From Tabrizicola fusiformis (lineage in GTDB: Bacteria; Pseudomonadota; Alphaproteobacteria; Rhodobacterales; Rhodobacteraceae), in contig NZ_JABUHN010000018.1 of assembly GCF_013328815.1 (NCBI RefSeq), positions 1 through 50,823 of the forward strand: DNA of 50,823 bases, written 5' to 3'. Positions 14,359 to 23,554 of this stretch are shown here, piece after piece. Position numbers and translations under genes: made by a program. Each line of letters opens with the position of its first letter. The first letter of the stretch is position 1. The notes below the pieces were generated by a model. The model searched no databases. It was not told the DNA's origin and worked only from the letters and a program-made list of their open reading frames with translations.

Positions 14359-15251
14359 TGCCCGTCCCTCTTGCTGAAATGGCTGTAGAGGTCCTCCAGA
14401 CTGGGCGGGGCCACGTCCAGGTCGGCGACCAGATCGCCAAGCGCGGCAATGCGCGCCAGCATCGCCAGCTTCTCGCCCTGCCCGCAGGACAGAACCAGCC
14501 CGTCGGCCCGGGGTTCCGCCCCCGGCAGCGCGGCGGCGACGGCCTCGCCCGCGCCCGGACGCGGGGTGACGTGCAGCATCACCGGCAGGTCGGCGCGGCG
14601 GCGCAGGTCGGCCAGACTGCCCTCGGCCACCATCCGGCCCTTCGACAGGATCAGGATGCGGTCGGTCCGCGCCTCCACCTCGGTCAGCGCATGGCTGCTG
14701 AGCAGGATCGAGGCCCCCCGCGCCGCCAGCCCGTCCAAGAGCGCGTAGAAGTCGCGCCGCGAGACGGGATCGAGGCCCGAGGTCGGCTCGTCCAGAACCA
14801 GCAGTCGCGGCGTGCCGATCAGGGTCTGGGCCAGGCCGACGCGCTGGCGCATCCCCTTGGAATAGGTGCCGATGCGGCGGCGGGCGGCAGGACCGAGGCC
14901 GACCTGCTCCAGCAGCTCCATCGCCTTCGACGGGCTTTCGCCGCGCAGCGACAGGTAGTGCCGCATCTGCTCCAGCCCGGTCAGGGCGGGGTGGAAGGCG
15001 GCGTTCTCGGGCAGGTAGGCCACCTGCCGCCGCGCCCCGGCGCTGCCCGGCGCGGCGCCGCAGACCTCCACCTGCCCGGCGGTGGCGGGGATCAGGCCGA
15101 GGATGATCTTCATCATCGTCGACTTGCCTGCGCCGTTGTGACCCAGAAGCGCCACGCGCTCGCCGGCCGCGACGGTCAGCGACACCTCGGTCAGCGCCGC
15201 CACCTCGGCGAAGCGCTTAGTGAGTGCCGAGATTTTCAGCGTCGATGTCAT
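14355..15251 (-). CDS. nosF: NosF, ABC transporter ATPase
   Basis: ATP-binding subunit of 298 residues. Walker A 'LLGHNGAGKST' (about 34-44), ABC signature variant 'YSKGMRQRVGLAQ', Walker B 'LLVLDEPTSGLDP' and the switch His region 'ILLSSHALTEVE' are all intact. It powers the NosDFY copper-delivery complex. The start lies 35 bp inside the end of nosD, so translation is coupled. Confidence 0.95.
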   Translation of the reverse strand: MTSTLKISALTKRFAEVAALTEVSLTVAAGERVALLGHNGAGKSTMMKIILGLIPATAGQVEVCGAAPGSAGARRQVAYLPENAAFHPALTGLEQMRHYLSLRGESPSKAMELLEQVGLGPAARRRIGTYSKGMRQRVGLAQTLIGTPRLLVLDEPTSGLDPVSRRDFYALLDGLAARGASILLSSHALTEVEARTDRILILSKGRMVAEGSLADLRRRADLPVMLHVTPRPGAGEAVAAALPGAEPRADGLVLSCGQGEKLAMLARIAALGDLVADLDVAPPSLEDLYSHFSKRDGQ

Positions 15252-16545
15252 CGAAATTGCCTTGCGCCCAACGGCCGGCCACCAGGGCCTCCATCGCGGC
15301 GATGTCTTCTGGAACGGGGATGGCGATGGGTGCCATCAGCGGGTGGCTGTCGACCACGCCGCCGGGCAGCGTGGCCGGGAAATTCGATTGCGACCAGCGG
15401 ATCAACTGCACCGAGGGCGCGCCGGTCAGCAGCTTGGCCGCGGGCTGGGACCACAGGATATGGTCCATCAGGTCGTTGGGGCGGAACACCCCGTCGGCGA
15501 TGCCGTCGCCGTTCAGGTCGAAGGCCGGATGGTCCGACCAGTAGTTGCCGCGGCCCTCGAAGCTCCACTCCAGGAAACGGGTGCCGACGTATTTCACCTG
15601 CTCCTGGTTGCCGAGGAAGGCATTGCCGGTCAGCACGTTGCGTTCCGACCCGGCGGTGAAATGGATGCCGATGCCGCAGTCCTGGAAGCGGTTGCCGACG
15701 ACAAGGTTCTTGTGGGCGTTGTAGACGAACAGGCACTTCTTGGTGCCGCCCCGGACCAGGTTGCCGGTGACATCGGAATTGTTGGTGTAGTTGAGCATCA
15801 CCCCGTGCTCGCGGTCGCCCAAGCTGAGGTTGCCGCGCACCACCGCCCGGTCCGAGTTCATGATGGCGAAGCCGAGGTGGTTGCCGATCGAAATGTTGTC
15901 GATCACCTCGGTGCGGTGGGTATACATGAAATGGACGGCAAAGCGCAGGTCGCGGAACAGGTTGCCGCGGTAGGTGCTGTCCTTCGAGGTGTTCGAGAAG
16001 ATGCCGTCGCGGCCCCAGCGGATGTCGTTGCCCTCGACCAGCGCGCCGGGGCTGTTCCAGACATAGACGCCGTTGCCGCGTTCGTTCATCCGCGGGTCCT
16101 GCCGGCCCTCGATCACATTGCCGGCGACGCGCACGTCGCGGCCGCCGTGGATGTCGACGCCATGCATGTTGTCGGTCAGGTAAAGCCCTGTCACCAGCAC
16201 CCGGTCGGCGCCCTTCAGGATCTTCACCCCGGCGTCGAGGTCGGCGTTCACCTTGCCCGATCCGGTGACGGTGAAGCCTTCCAGCACCACGTCTGGCGCG
16301 GTGACGGTGATCACGGTGCCCTGCCCGCCGCCGTCCACCACGGCGCCGCGCGGGCCGCGCACAGTCAGGCTGCGGTCGATGGTGACGGGGCCCGGATAGG
16401 CCCCGTCGGAGAGGATCAGCACATCGCCGGGGGAGGCCCCGGCGACGGCTTCGGCCAGCGCGCCCGGCCCGGGCACGACCTGCAGGTCCCGCGCCCAGGC
16501 GGGCGGGGCCAGGCAGGCCAGCGCAAGGATCAGGGCGCGCAGCAT
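15217..16545 (-). CDS. nosD: NosD, periplasmic copper-handling beta-helix protein
   Basis: A 442-residue secreted protein: Sec signal peptide at 1-21 (LACLAPPAWA), then a long run of right-handed beta-helix (CASH/PbH1) repeats rich in N-x-(I/V/F) turns such as 'VAGNVIEGRQD', 'YRGNLFRDLRF', 'IDNISIGNHLGF' and 'VTGNLVRGGTK'. The late 'GRGNYWSDHPAFDLNGDGIADG' segment is a family hallmark. NosD receives Cu(I) from NosL and passes it to apo-NosZ together with NosFY. ATG 16545 chosen because it starts the signal peptide; the longer frame upstream is nosZ DNA out of frame. Confidence 0.95.
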   Translation of the reverse strand: MLRALILALACLAPPAWARDLQVVPGPGALAEAVAGASPGDVLILSDGAYPGPVTIDRSLTVRGPRGAVVDGGGQGTVITVTAPDVVLEGFTVTGSGKVNADLDAGVKILKGADRVLVTGLYLTDNMHGVDIHGGRDVRVAGNVIEGRQDPRMNERGNGVYVWNSPGALVEGNDIRWGRDGIFSNTSKDSTYRGNLFRDLRFAVHFMYTHRTEVIDNISIGNHLGFAIMNSDRAVVRGNLSLGDREHGVMLNYTNNSDVTGNLVRGGTKKCLFVYNAHKNLVVGNRFQDCGIGIHFTAGSERNVLTGNAFLGNQEQVKYVGTRFLEWSFEGRGNYWSDHPAFDLNGDGIADGVFRPNDLMDHILWSQPAAKLLTGAPSVQLIRWSQSNFPATLPGGVVDSHPLMAPIAIPVPEDIAAMEALVAGRWAQGNFDDIDAENLGTH

Positions 16546-16550
16546 CGGTC

Positions 16551-18524
16551 TCAGGCGTCCCTGGGTTCCACGAACATCCGGCCGCGCATCTCCATGTGCA
16601 GGGCATGGCAGAACCACTGGCAGTAATACCAGTAGACGCCCGCCGACCCCGCCACGAAGGTGACCGAGGAGGTCATCTGCGGCCCGATCTCCATCGCCAC
16701 GCCATGGTTGCCCATGGTGAAGCCGTGGGTCAGGTCGTCGATGTCGTCGAGGTTGGTAACGACCACCGTCACCTCGTCGCCTTCCTTCACGGTGAACTCT
16801 TCCAGCGCGAATTGCGGCGCCTGGCTGGACATGTAGACCCGGACCTTGTTCGGGTCGTCCTTGTCGCGGATCACCATGTCCTGCCAGTCGTCCAGGTTCA
16901 CCCCGTCCGCCTCGGCCTGCTTGCGGGTCTCGGCCCACATCGGGTCCTGGCGGTCCCAGACCGACTTGATGTTCGACAGGATCGACGGGTGGACCGAGAT
17001 CGCGTCATGCGGCTCGGCGAAGGTCGGGCCGTCGTGGACCAGCACCATCTTGTCGCCCGAGATGTCGATCAGCTGGTCGTTCTCGGCCTTCAGCGGGCCG
17101 ACGTTCAGGAAGCGGTCCTTCGAGAACTTGCACAGGCAGACCAGCCAGTCGTTCGCCGCATCCAGCGTCTCGCCCATCACGGTCTTCAGGTGGCCGGGCT
17201 GGTAATGCACGTCCAGCTTGTCCTTGATCGGGTCGATCTGCTCGCCGGCATAGGCCTTGATCGCGTCCTCGATGTTCCACTTCACCACCTGGCTGTCCAG
17301 GAACAGCGAGGTATAGGCATTGCCGCGCCCGTCGAAGGCGGTGTGCAGCGGGCCGAGGCCCAGTTCCGGCTCGGCCACCACGACGCTGCGCAGGTCGACC
17401 TCGGCCTCGGGCTTCTCGAACAGGGCGTCGAACTTCGTCACGTCAAGCACGGTGGCGGTCGGCGAAAGCTTGCCGTTGATGACAAGGTGCTTCCTGTCCG
17501 GCGCCATGTTGCAGCCGTGCGGGTTGTTGGCGATCGGCACGTAGCGGGTGAACTGGCTTTTCGCGTCCTTCCGCCCGTCCAGCACCTTGACGCCGTTCAC
17601 TTCCTCGAACCGGCCCTCGGCCACCGCCTTCTCGATCTCGGCGATGTTGAAGATGACCACATGGTCCATCTCGGCCGCGGTCATGTCGGCCAGGTTCATC
17701 CCCATCTCCGAGTTGTAGGAGGTGGAGAAGGCCCATTTGCCCTCGTAGTCGGCATCGGTGTTGTCGAGGTTGCCCGAGACCATGACCTGCCAGGCCACGT
17801 CGAAGCTTTCGGTGTCCACGGCGGTGAAGATGTTCACGTAGGTGGAGACATCGGTCATCGTCGAGCCGTCGTTGACCAGCGGCGCCTCGTCCTCGCCGTT
17901 GCAGAAGATGTAGTTGGAGCTGGGGAATTTCCGCGGCCGCATCCCGTGGATGCCCTTGGCGTTCGGGATCTCCAGGATGGCGTCGCACTTCATCACGTCG
18001 CAGCGGACGCGGGCGACGCGGGTGTTCGCCTTGTCCTGCATGAACAGGTATTTCCCGTCATACTTGCCCTCGGTGTAGGACATGTGGACGTGGTGCAGGT
18101 CGCCGTTGTCGTGGATCTTCTTGCCGTTGGCTTCCAGCAGCTTCTTGGTCTTCTCGGTCATCGACCGCTGGTGGATGCGGATCGATTCGTTGGTCTGGCC
18201 CCAGCCGGTGGCCGAGCAGCGGTTGAACACCGGCACCCGCATCAGCTCGCGCATCGAGGGGATGCCGAGGATGCGCATCTCGCCGGTCTGGCCCGAGGAC
18301 CAGAAGCCGTAGTAGTCGTCCAGCTGGCCGGGCGCGATGCCGCCGTCCGCGCCGGCCGCCAGCGCGGCGGTCGAGCTGCCGGCGGTCAGGCCGGCCGCGG
18401 CGCCCAGGCCCAGGGCCGCAGGGCCGAGCGCGAGGCGCCCGCCAAGCGCGCCCAGGGCGGCACCGCCGGCGCCGGCGCCAAGCAGGCCGCGGCGGCTGAG
18501 ACCTTTCGTATCCTTCGATTCCAT
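16551..18524 (-). CDS. nosZ: NosZ, nitrous oxide reductase (clade I, Tat-exported)
   Basis: Catalytic enzyme reducing N2O to N2 in the periplasm, 657 residues. The Tat signal has R11-R12 in '[12 protein letters not shown]', which marks clade I. The N-terminal seven-bladed beta-propeller holds the CuZ histidines (e.g. '[12 protein letters not shown]' near the start, '[12 protein letters not shown]', 'FAEPHDA'), and the C-terminal cupredoxin domain holds the dinuclear CuA site '[16 protein letters not shown]' (C635, C639 with following His and Met). Length and motifs are complete. Only 26 bp separate it from nosR. Confidence 0.97.
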   Translation of the reverse strand: MESKDTKGLSRRGLLGAGAGGAALGALGGRLALGPAALGLGAAAGLTAGSSTAALAAGADGGIAPGQLDDYYGFWSSGQTGEMRILGIPSMRELMRVPVFNRCSATGWGQTNESIRIHQRSMTEKTKKLLEANGKKIHDNGDLHHVHMSYTEGKYDGKYLFMQDKANTRVARVRCDVMKCDAILEIPNAKGIHGMRPRKFPSSNYIFCNGEDEAPLVNDGSTMTDVSTYVNIFTAVDTESFDVAWQVMVSGNLDNTDADYEGKWAFSTSYNSEMGMNLADMTAAEMDHVVIFNIAEIEKAVAEGRFEEVNGVKVLDGRKDAKSQFTRYVPIANNPHGCNMAPDRKHLVINGKLSPTATVLDVTKFDALFEKPEAEVDLRSVVVAEPELGLGPLHTAFDGRGNAYTSLFLDSQVVKWNIEDAIKAYAGEQIDPIKDKLDVHYQPGHLKTVMGETLDAANDWLVCLCKFSKDRFLNVGPLKAENDQLIDISGDKMVLVHDGPTFAEPHDAISVHPSILSNIKSVWDRQDPMWAETRKQAEADGVNLDDWQDMVIRDKDDPNKVRVYMSSQAPQFALEEFTVKEGDEVTVVVTNLDDIDDLTHGFTMGNHGVAMEIGPQMTSSVTFVAGSAGVYWYYCQWFCHALHMEMRGRMFVEPRDA

Positions 18525-18550
18525 GATCGAACTCCTTCGGTTGAATTTTG

Positions 18551-20743
18551 TCAGACTGCGGTGCGGGCGGCGTTGGGATGCCCGGCAGGCGGCCGCCCCA
18601 GAGTCGGCGGAGTGCTTTCCGCCAGTTTCTCCCGCCGCTTCAGCTTTCTGATGACGACGGGGCATTTGGTTTCGGACTGATACAGCACCTGGCAATGCAG
18701 GCAGTTGATGCACTCGTTCGGGTTGATCTCTCCGGTCGGGTGGATCGACTGGACCGGGCATTCATGGGCGCAGGTCTGGCAGGGGTTGCCGCATTCGTGG
18801 TAGCGCTTCAGCCAGTCGAACATCCGCAGCCGCGCCGGGATCGCCAGCGCCGCGCCCAGCGGGCAGAGATAGCGGCAGTAGAACCGTTCCACGAACAGCC
18901 CGGCGATCAGCAGCGCGGCGGCATAGGCCACGAAGGGCCAGGCGCGCATGAACTTCAGGATGATCGCGGTCTTGAACGGCTCCACTTCCGCCAGATGCTC
19001 GGCCTGCTCGATGCTGACCAGCGACGCGCCGAAGAGGCCGAGGAAGATCATGTATTTGACCGGCCAGAGCCTTTCGTGCAGGCCCCAGGGCAACGTCCAT
19101 TGCGGCACCCGCAGCTTTCGGGCGATGTGGTTGGTGATCTCCTGCAAGGCGCCGAAGGGGCAGAGCCAGCCGCAATAGGCCCCGCGGCCCCAGAACAAGA
19201 GCGCAGCGGCGACCGAGAACCACAGGATGAAGGTCAGCGGGTCGAGAAGGAACGCCTGCCAGCTGAACCCGGTCATCAGGCTGCCGAACAACGCCATCAG
19301 GTTCACCACCGAAAGCTGGGCGTTGAACATCCAGCCCAGCACCACCAGCGTGACCGCCAGATAGGCCATGCGGAACCAGTAGAACCGGCGTTCGTGCCTG
19401 ACCGCGAAGCTCTGGAAGAAGAACACTCCGGTCAGCACCGCCAGCATGGCGCCTAGGACGGCGATCTTCAGCTTGGAATCGGTCCAGATCCGCTTCCACA
19501 GCTCGGCCTGCGCGGTGTCCTCGTCGCGGTCGGCGACGGCGGCGGCCACTTCGGGCACCTCGGCGGGGGCGGTGGCCGCCACGGCGCGCAGGTATTGCGG
19601 CGGCAGCTGGTAGCCCAGGTCGAAGGTGGTGAACAGCTTCTCGATCGGCCCGACCTCGCGCTGCACCAGAAGCTGGATGCGGAACGGCTTGGTCGGGTCG
19701 AAGCCCACGTCGGCCGGGATCTTGAACAGGTCGGCCTCGGTGAATTCCGGGTGTCCCTCGGCCGCGATGCTGCCCAGCCGGCGGTGCTGGCGGTCGCGGA
19801 AGCGGACCGACACGTCGTCCTGGATCAGCACGATCCGGTCGAAGATGCCGCCGCGGACATAGCCCGAGCCCTTGAAGCTGTAGAGCCCGCGGCCGACGAC
19901 GACCAGCGCATGTTCGCCCGGTTGCAGCCAGTTCTGCAGGTTGGCCTGTTCGGCCTCGCCCAGCATGGCCTCGCCGATGGCGGGAACCGAGACCAGCGCC
20001 GCCTGCATCTCGATGAAGGTGGTTTCCGGCGCCTCGGTCAGCGCGCGCTCGGCGGCGCGCTTGTCGTCCAGCGCGGCGAAGGCGGCGTTGACCTGGCCCA
20101 CGTCCAGCGACAGCCGGCGCAGGGTGCCGTCGCCCTCCATCTCCATCCAGCTGGCGGGAACCGGGGCATCGGGGTTGATCTCGAAGGCCGGCCCCTGCGC
20201 CGCCGACTCGGGCTGCAACCCGCCAAGGCCAAGCGCCCGCGCCGCCTTCAGGCCGGACCGCACGATGGAATCGTCGATCACCATCACCGTGACGGTGGCG
20301 CCCGAGATGATGTCCACGTCATGCGCGGTGCCGCCCGAATTCGCCTCGGCCACCAGGTCGAGACCGATGTAGCTGTCGACCAGCGCCTTGATCTTGGCCT
20401 CGGGGATGCCGATCAGCACGATCGGCTCGGAATGCTTGACCAGATCCATGCCGATGATCCGCGCCTGCGGGTCCACCGCGACGAGGGTATGGATCGGCTT
20501 GCCGGAATAGCCGGTGGTGCCGACGAAATCCGAGGTGACGAAGGCCCAGCCGATGGTCTCGCCGCCCTTCAGCACCGGGGCGACCGGCAGGTCCTCGCGG
20601 ATCGGGCCGTAGCCGTCGGCGCCTTCCACCAGTTCGGCCGCGGGCACCTTGCCCAGCCATTCGGGCAGCACGCTTTGCGCCAGCGCGGGCAGCGGACACA
20701 GCAGGGCGAGGACAAGGAGGATCAGTCGGACGAGCGTATTCAT
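18551..20743 (-). CDS. nosR: NosR, membrane flavo-iron-sulfur protein for N2O respiration
   Basis: A 730-residue polytopic protein. After a signal peptide comes a periplasmic FMN-binding domain ('[21 protein letters not shown]', where the SGATxT threonine is the FMN attachment site served by NosX), then about six membrane helices carrying '[10 protein letters not shown]' and '[10 protein letters not shown]', and a cytoplasmic C-terminus with two 4Fe-4S clusters ('[13 protein letters not shown]', '[11 protein letters not shown]', ending KCP). NosR supplies electrons to NosZ and is required for nosZ expression in several denitrifiers. Start overlaps the nosC stop by 4 bp. Confidence 0.95.
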   Translation of the reverse strand: MNTLVRLILLVLALLCPLPALAQSVLPEWLGKVPAAELVEGADGYGPIREDLPVAPVLKGGETIGWAFVTSDFVGTTGYSGKPIHTLVAVDPQARIIGMDLVKHSEPIVLIGIPEAKIKALVDSYIGLDLVAEANSGGTAHDVDIISGATVTVMVIDDSIVRSGLKAARALGLGGLQPESAAQGPAFEINPDAPVPASWMEMEGDGTLRRLSLDVGQVNAAFAALDDKRAAERALTEAPETTFIEMQAALVSVPAIGEAMLGEAEQANLQNWLQPGEHALVVVGRGLYSFKGSGYVRGGIFDRIVLIQDDVSVRFRDRQHRRLGSIAAEGHPEFTEADLFKIPADVGFDPTKPFRIQLLVQREVGPIEKLFTTFDLGYQLPPQYLRAVAATAPAEVPEVAAAVADRDEDTAQAELWKRIWTDSKLKIAVLGAMLAVLTGVFFFQSFAVRHERRFYWFRMAYLAVTLVVLGWMFNAQLSVVNLMALFGSLMTGFSWQAFLLDPLTFILWFSVAAALLFWGRGAYCGWLCPFGALQEITNHIARKLRVPQWTLPWGLHERLWPVKYMIFLGLFGASLVSIEQAEHLAEVEPFKTAIILKFMRAWPFVAYAAALLIAGLFVERFYCRYLCPLGAALAIPARLRMFDWLKRYHECGNPCQTCAHECPVQSIHPTGEINPNECINCLHCQVLYQSETKCPVVIRKLKRREKLAESTPPTLGRPPAGHPNAARTAV

Positions 20744-21219
20744 AGGGCAACCCGTTGGCGTTGCCCGCTGCCTGCCATCGCACAGGGACCGATGGCTTGA
20801 CCAAACTCAAGAGGTTCGGCGAAAGCCCGGGCCTGCGGCAAGGAGCCGCAGAATTGACCGGGATCAAGCGCTTGGACCTGCGCAGCCGGGGGGCCGCGGG
20901 ACAAGGGGCGAAGGTGGATCCGGGGCGCGGGCAAGACGGCCGGGGCCAGCATCCGGGCCGGGCGCGGCGGGGCCTTTTCCGCTGCGGGGCCGGCCGGCAG
21001 TCCGAAAGCCAGGACAAGGCAGTCCGGGCAGTGGAAGCAGTCCGAGGAATCGACCGGATCGCCCTTGGCGTCCAGCAGAACGGTGGCGATCCCGCCCTCG
21101 GAGCAGATGACCATCTCCATCGCCGGTCCCCTGGCCACCATGGCGCCGGCCGCCGCGCCGTAAAGCGCGACCGCCAACAGGGCCAAAAGGCAAAGGAATC
21201 GGGTCAGGGCACGGGTCAT
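20740..21219 (-). CDS. nosC: NosC-like small membrane-associated Cys-motif protein
   Basis: A 159-residue protein at the head of the nos operon, matching the position of nosC in Paracoccus denitrificans (nosCRZDFYLX). The N-terminal 25 residues are a hydrophobic signal or anchor (MTRALTRFLCLLALLAVALYG). Cys residues in 'DSSDCFHCPDC' (CxxCxxC) follow near residue 60 and suggest metal or redox binding. The proline-rich C-terminal half is poorly conserved in appearance. DUF2946 proteins show a similar plan. ATG 21219 is the first in-frame ATG before the signal sequence; upstream in-frame DNA belongs to the IS region. Its role is not established. Confidence 0.75.
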   Translation of the reverse strand: MTRALTRFLCLLALLAVALYGAAAGAMVARGPAMEMVICSEGGIATVLLDAKGDPVDSSDCFHCPDCLVLAFGLPAGPAAEKAPPRPARMLAPAVLPAPRIHLRPLSRGPPAAQVQALDPGQFCGSLPQARAFAEPLEFGQAIGPCAMAGSGQRQRVAL

Positions 21220-21485
21220 GGATCGATTGTTAGCGGTAGGGGGAAAATATGAAACTGATATAGACCGACATTCCCCAAGTGGCCTGCCGCTTGACTTCAA
21301 GATCGCCTGATTTTGCTCGCTGGGCAAGCGTTTCTCGCCCCGAGCGGTGTCTGTCGTCGCGCAAACGGCCGAAGTCGGGTGGATCAAGCCTCGAACCCGC
21401 AGCATTCTGGCCCGGCAGAGCCGCTTTTCCGCGCGGCAGACGGACCTGTCCTGCCGCTTTCGTTCAGCTTGGGCATGGATCGTGG
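21220..21485. other. Upstream region of the nos operon
   Basis: Gene-free 266 bp between nosC and the transposase remnant. On the minus strand there is an AT-rich patch (GTCTATATCAGTTTCATATTTTC) about 20-45 bp before nosC, suitable for a -10 region. I looked for the FNR/NNR consensus TTGAT-N4-ATCAA and found only imperfect dyads (around 21293-21304 and 21315-21330). The outer part probably includes the end of the insertion sequence, whose terminal repeat I could not define. Confidence 0.4.
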
Positions 21486-22502
21486 TCATGCGCATGACGG
21501 AGGCGTTCGAAGACGGCGGATGGCGGCAAGGACGGCCCGCACCATCGGGCCGGTGACGGCGACCTCGGCCAACTGGAAGGTAATGGCGCGGGCGTGGCGG
21601 ACGACGCGGGCGCCGATCTTGATCAGCTTGAGTTGCAGGCTGGTCAACGACCAGTCCGCCATGGCCTCGGGCAGTTCGATGCAGCGCAGGAAGGTTGCCA
21701 GGTTGTAGGCCAGCGCGTGCAGTTGCAGCCGCACCTCGTTGTGCCGGAACTTCCGGCATGACAGCCGCGTCCAGCGAAAGGCATATTTGCCTTCCTTGAT
21801 GTGCTGCTCTGCGGTGCCGCGCTGGTTGTAGAACCTCACCACCCAGTCTGGCTCCATCGGCAGGTTGGTGACGATGAAGCCGACTTTGGGGAACAGCTCG
21901 CCCGGATGCCATTCGATCTTGGCGATGACGCGGCGCGGCTTGTCCCAGGACGCCGCCTGATACTCGAAGTCCTCGAAGAACCGTTTGACCTTGGTCAGCG
22001 AAGGCCGTCCCACGGGCCGTGTCAGCCGATGCGCGATCTTCTCGCGCAAGACGGCGTTGGCGGGCAGACGGATGGCGTAGAAGAACCTGGCTTCTTCCAG
22101 CCGCATATAGATCGCGGGGATCGCGTAGGCAGCGTCGGCCCGGAAGAAGCGTCCACCAAGGTCGCGGCCAGCATATCGGGCAATGACGGGATCAAGGACA
22201 TCCCGCCAGCCATCGGCGCTGTGGACATTGCCGTTACGCAGGGCGCAGCGCTCCAGCATGCCAAACTGGTTGAACAAGAAGATGGGGTGATAGCAGGTGC
22301 AGTCGAAATGCCCGTTCCAGGCAGCACCTTCCTGATCGCCGTGGGTGGGGCTGACCGAGCTGTCCATGTCCAGCACGATGTATTGCAACCCGTTGCGGTC
22401 ATGAAACCGGTCGATCCATTGGCCGTTCAGATCGGCCAGCGCCGCCCGGTTCGCGGCCAGAGCCAGCGTCTCGGTCTCGAACCGTCCCAACCGACGCTGC
22501 AC
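21486..22502 (-). mobile_element. IS1380-family transposase, 5'-truncated
   Basis: The frame encodes about 338 residues of a DDE transposase of the IS1380 type, identifiable by 'IVLDMDSSVSPTHGDQEG', 'AWNGHFDCTCYHPIFLFNQFG', 'ALRNGNVHSADGW', 'YNQRGTAEQHIKEGKYAF' (with the catalytic Glu region) and 'LQLHALAYNLATFLR'. Complete members are roughly 100 residues longer at the N-terminus; here similarity starts at 'RRLGRFETETLA' and the DNA beyond 22502 belongs to another gene. So the element is cut and should be inactive without help. It separates the nos operon from the restriction-gene fragment to its right. Confidence 0.85.
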
Positions 22503-22505
22503 GTG

Positions 22506-23257
22506 CGTCCTCGAGCCAAACTTTCGACCTTACTGAGCGCCGAAAGAAACGAGTGTACTCACAGATCAGCTTGGTAGCTGAGATCGCCCGATATCTGAAC
22601 CAATCGCCATTCAGCATAGAGGAATTGCTGGAAACAACAAAGGAAGGCAGTGCAAAGCTCGTTGAAATCGTAAACGATTTTAACGAGCTGCTCTATGACG
22701 AGGTAATACCGCGCCTGTTTGCCAAAGTTTTCGAATTGGATGAAACAAGCAAATCAGAAGAACATGAAGTGGAACTCATAAAGGTCCCATCAAGTGGGTA
22801 CTATGAGGTTACCGCGGCAAAAGACAAGATTGTTCGCAGGGCCGACGCCATTGTCAAAGACAATGAAAGAGAAAAGAGCTTTCACCTTGATGCATACTGC
22901 TTTGATTCCAATTCTGAGAGAACCCTCTTTTGGGACCTTCTTCGAGAAAAACGCGTAAAGCAAATCTACTTCACTGGCATGCTGACACATGGCCAGTCTG
23001 ATTTCTTTGTTCAATATATTGACCCTGAAAGCCGCACAGTTCGGAGCTACTACCCTGACTTCATCTTCTTGAGAGAGGAGCCAGATGGTACCGAGAAGTA
23101 TGTCATTGTGGAGGTAAAGGGGGATCATCAGGTTGATGATGCCGTCGTTCAAGCCAAGAAGGACTTTGCGCAGCAGATCGCTGCGGCCAGCGGCATGGAG
23201 TATCAAATCATCAAATCCACTGATGCCGACCAGAACAGGTTCAGGATGTTGTTGTAA
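22506..23257 (+). pseudogene. C-terminal fragment of a type III restriction-like helicase/nuclease
   Basis: About 250 residues remain, in frame from the IS junction ('TFDLTERRKRVYSQISLVAEIARYL'), through an insertion, to a PD-(D/E)XK nuclease core: 'SYYPDFIFLREEPDGTEKYVIVEVKGD' gives P-D and E-x-K. This is the C-terminal endonuclease domain of type III restriction Res subunits and related DEAD-helicase nucleases. The helicase part is missing. DNA is clearly richer in A+T than the neighbours, indicating separate origin. A GTG at 22553 could start a shortened product, but the upstream in-frame similarity shows it is a broken gene. Confidence 0.75.
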
Positions 23258-23554
23258 TCCCCCCTCCTCTGGTTCCTCCCCGGTCCAGAACGTATGCGGG
23301 GGGGCGCAGCGCGGCGGTTCGCTAGCGTGAGGCAGTTTCACCGGGGAAGCCAGGCGGAAGCCACCTGTTGGACAACACCGTTGAAAGGTAAGCCTTATCA
23401 TAGACTTACAGAATCACGACCGTGGCGCGCTGGATTCTTTTGTGGAATCCAGGGAATCCACCTCTCGGAAGCCAGCTTGGCAAGAATCCAGACTGTTGAA
23501 GCCACCCTTTTCGATCCGTGATGGATTGGCCAAGGCCACGCCTGAGCACGGACG
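23258..23554. other. Intergenic region with GAATCCA hairpin
   Basis: About 300 bp without a gene between the restriction-gene fragment and the convergent end of the helicase gene. TGGATTC and GAATCCA form a 7-bp dyad around TTTTGTG near 23433-23453, and GAATCC recurs just after it and again near 23483. The hairpin could serve as a terminator for one of the converging genes. Nothing else was recognised. Confidence 0.4.

Noticed and set aside
16596-18680. 694-residue plus-strand frame opposite nosZ
   Set aside because: Antisense shadow of nosZ produced by GC-rich third positions; no recognisable protein features.
21220-21340. FNR/NNR-type box upstream of nosC
   Set aside because: CTTGAAGTCAAG and TTGCCCAGCGAGCAA look dyadic, but the spacing between TTG and CAA halves is 4 and 9 instead of the 8 required for the FNR consensus.
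22553-23257. Intact stand-alone nuclease gene starting at GTG 22553
   Set aside because: Similarity to the type III restriction C-terminus continues in frame upstream of the GTG up to the transposase junction, so it is a truncated gene and not a complete one.
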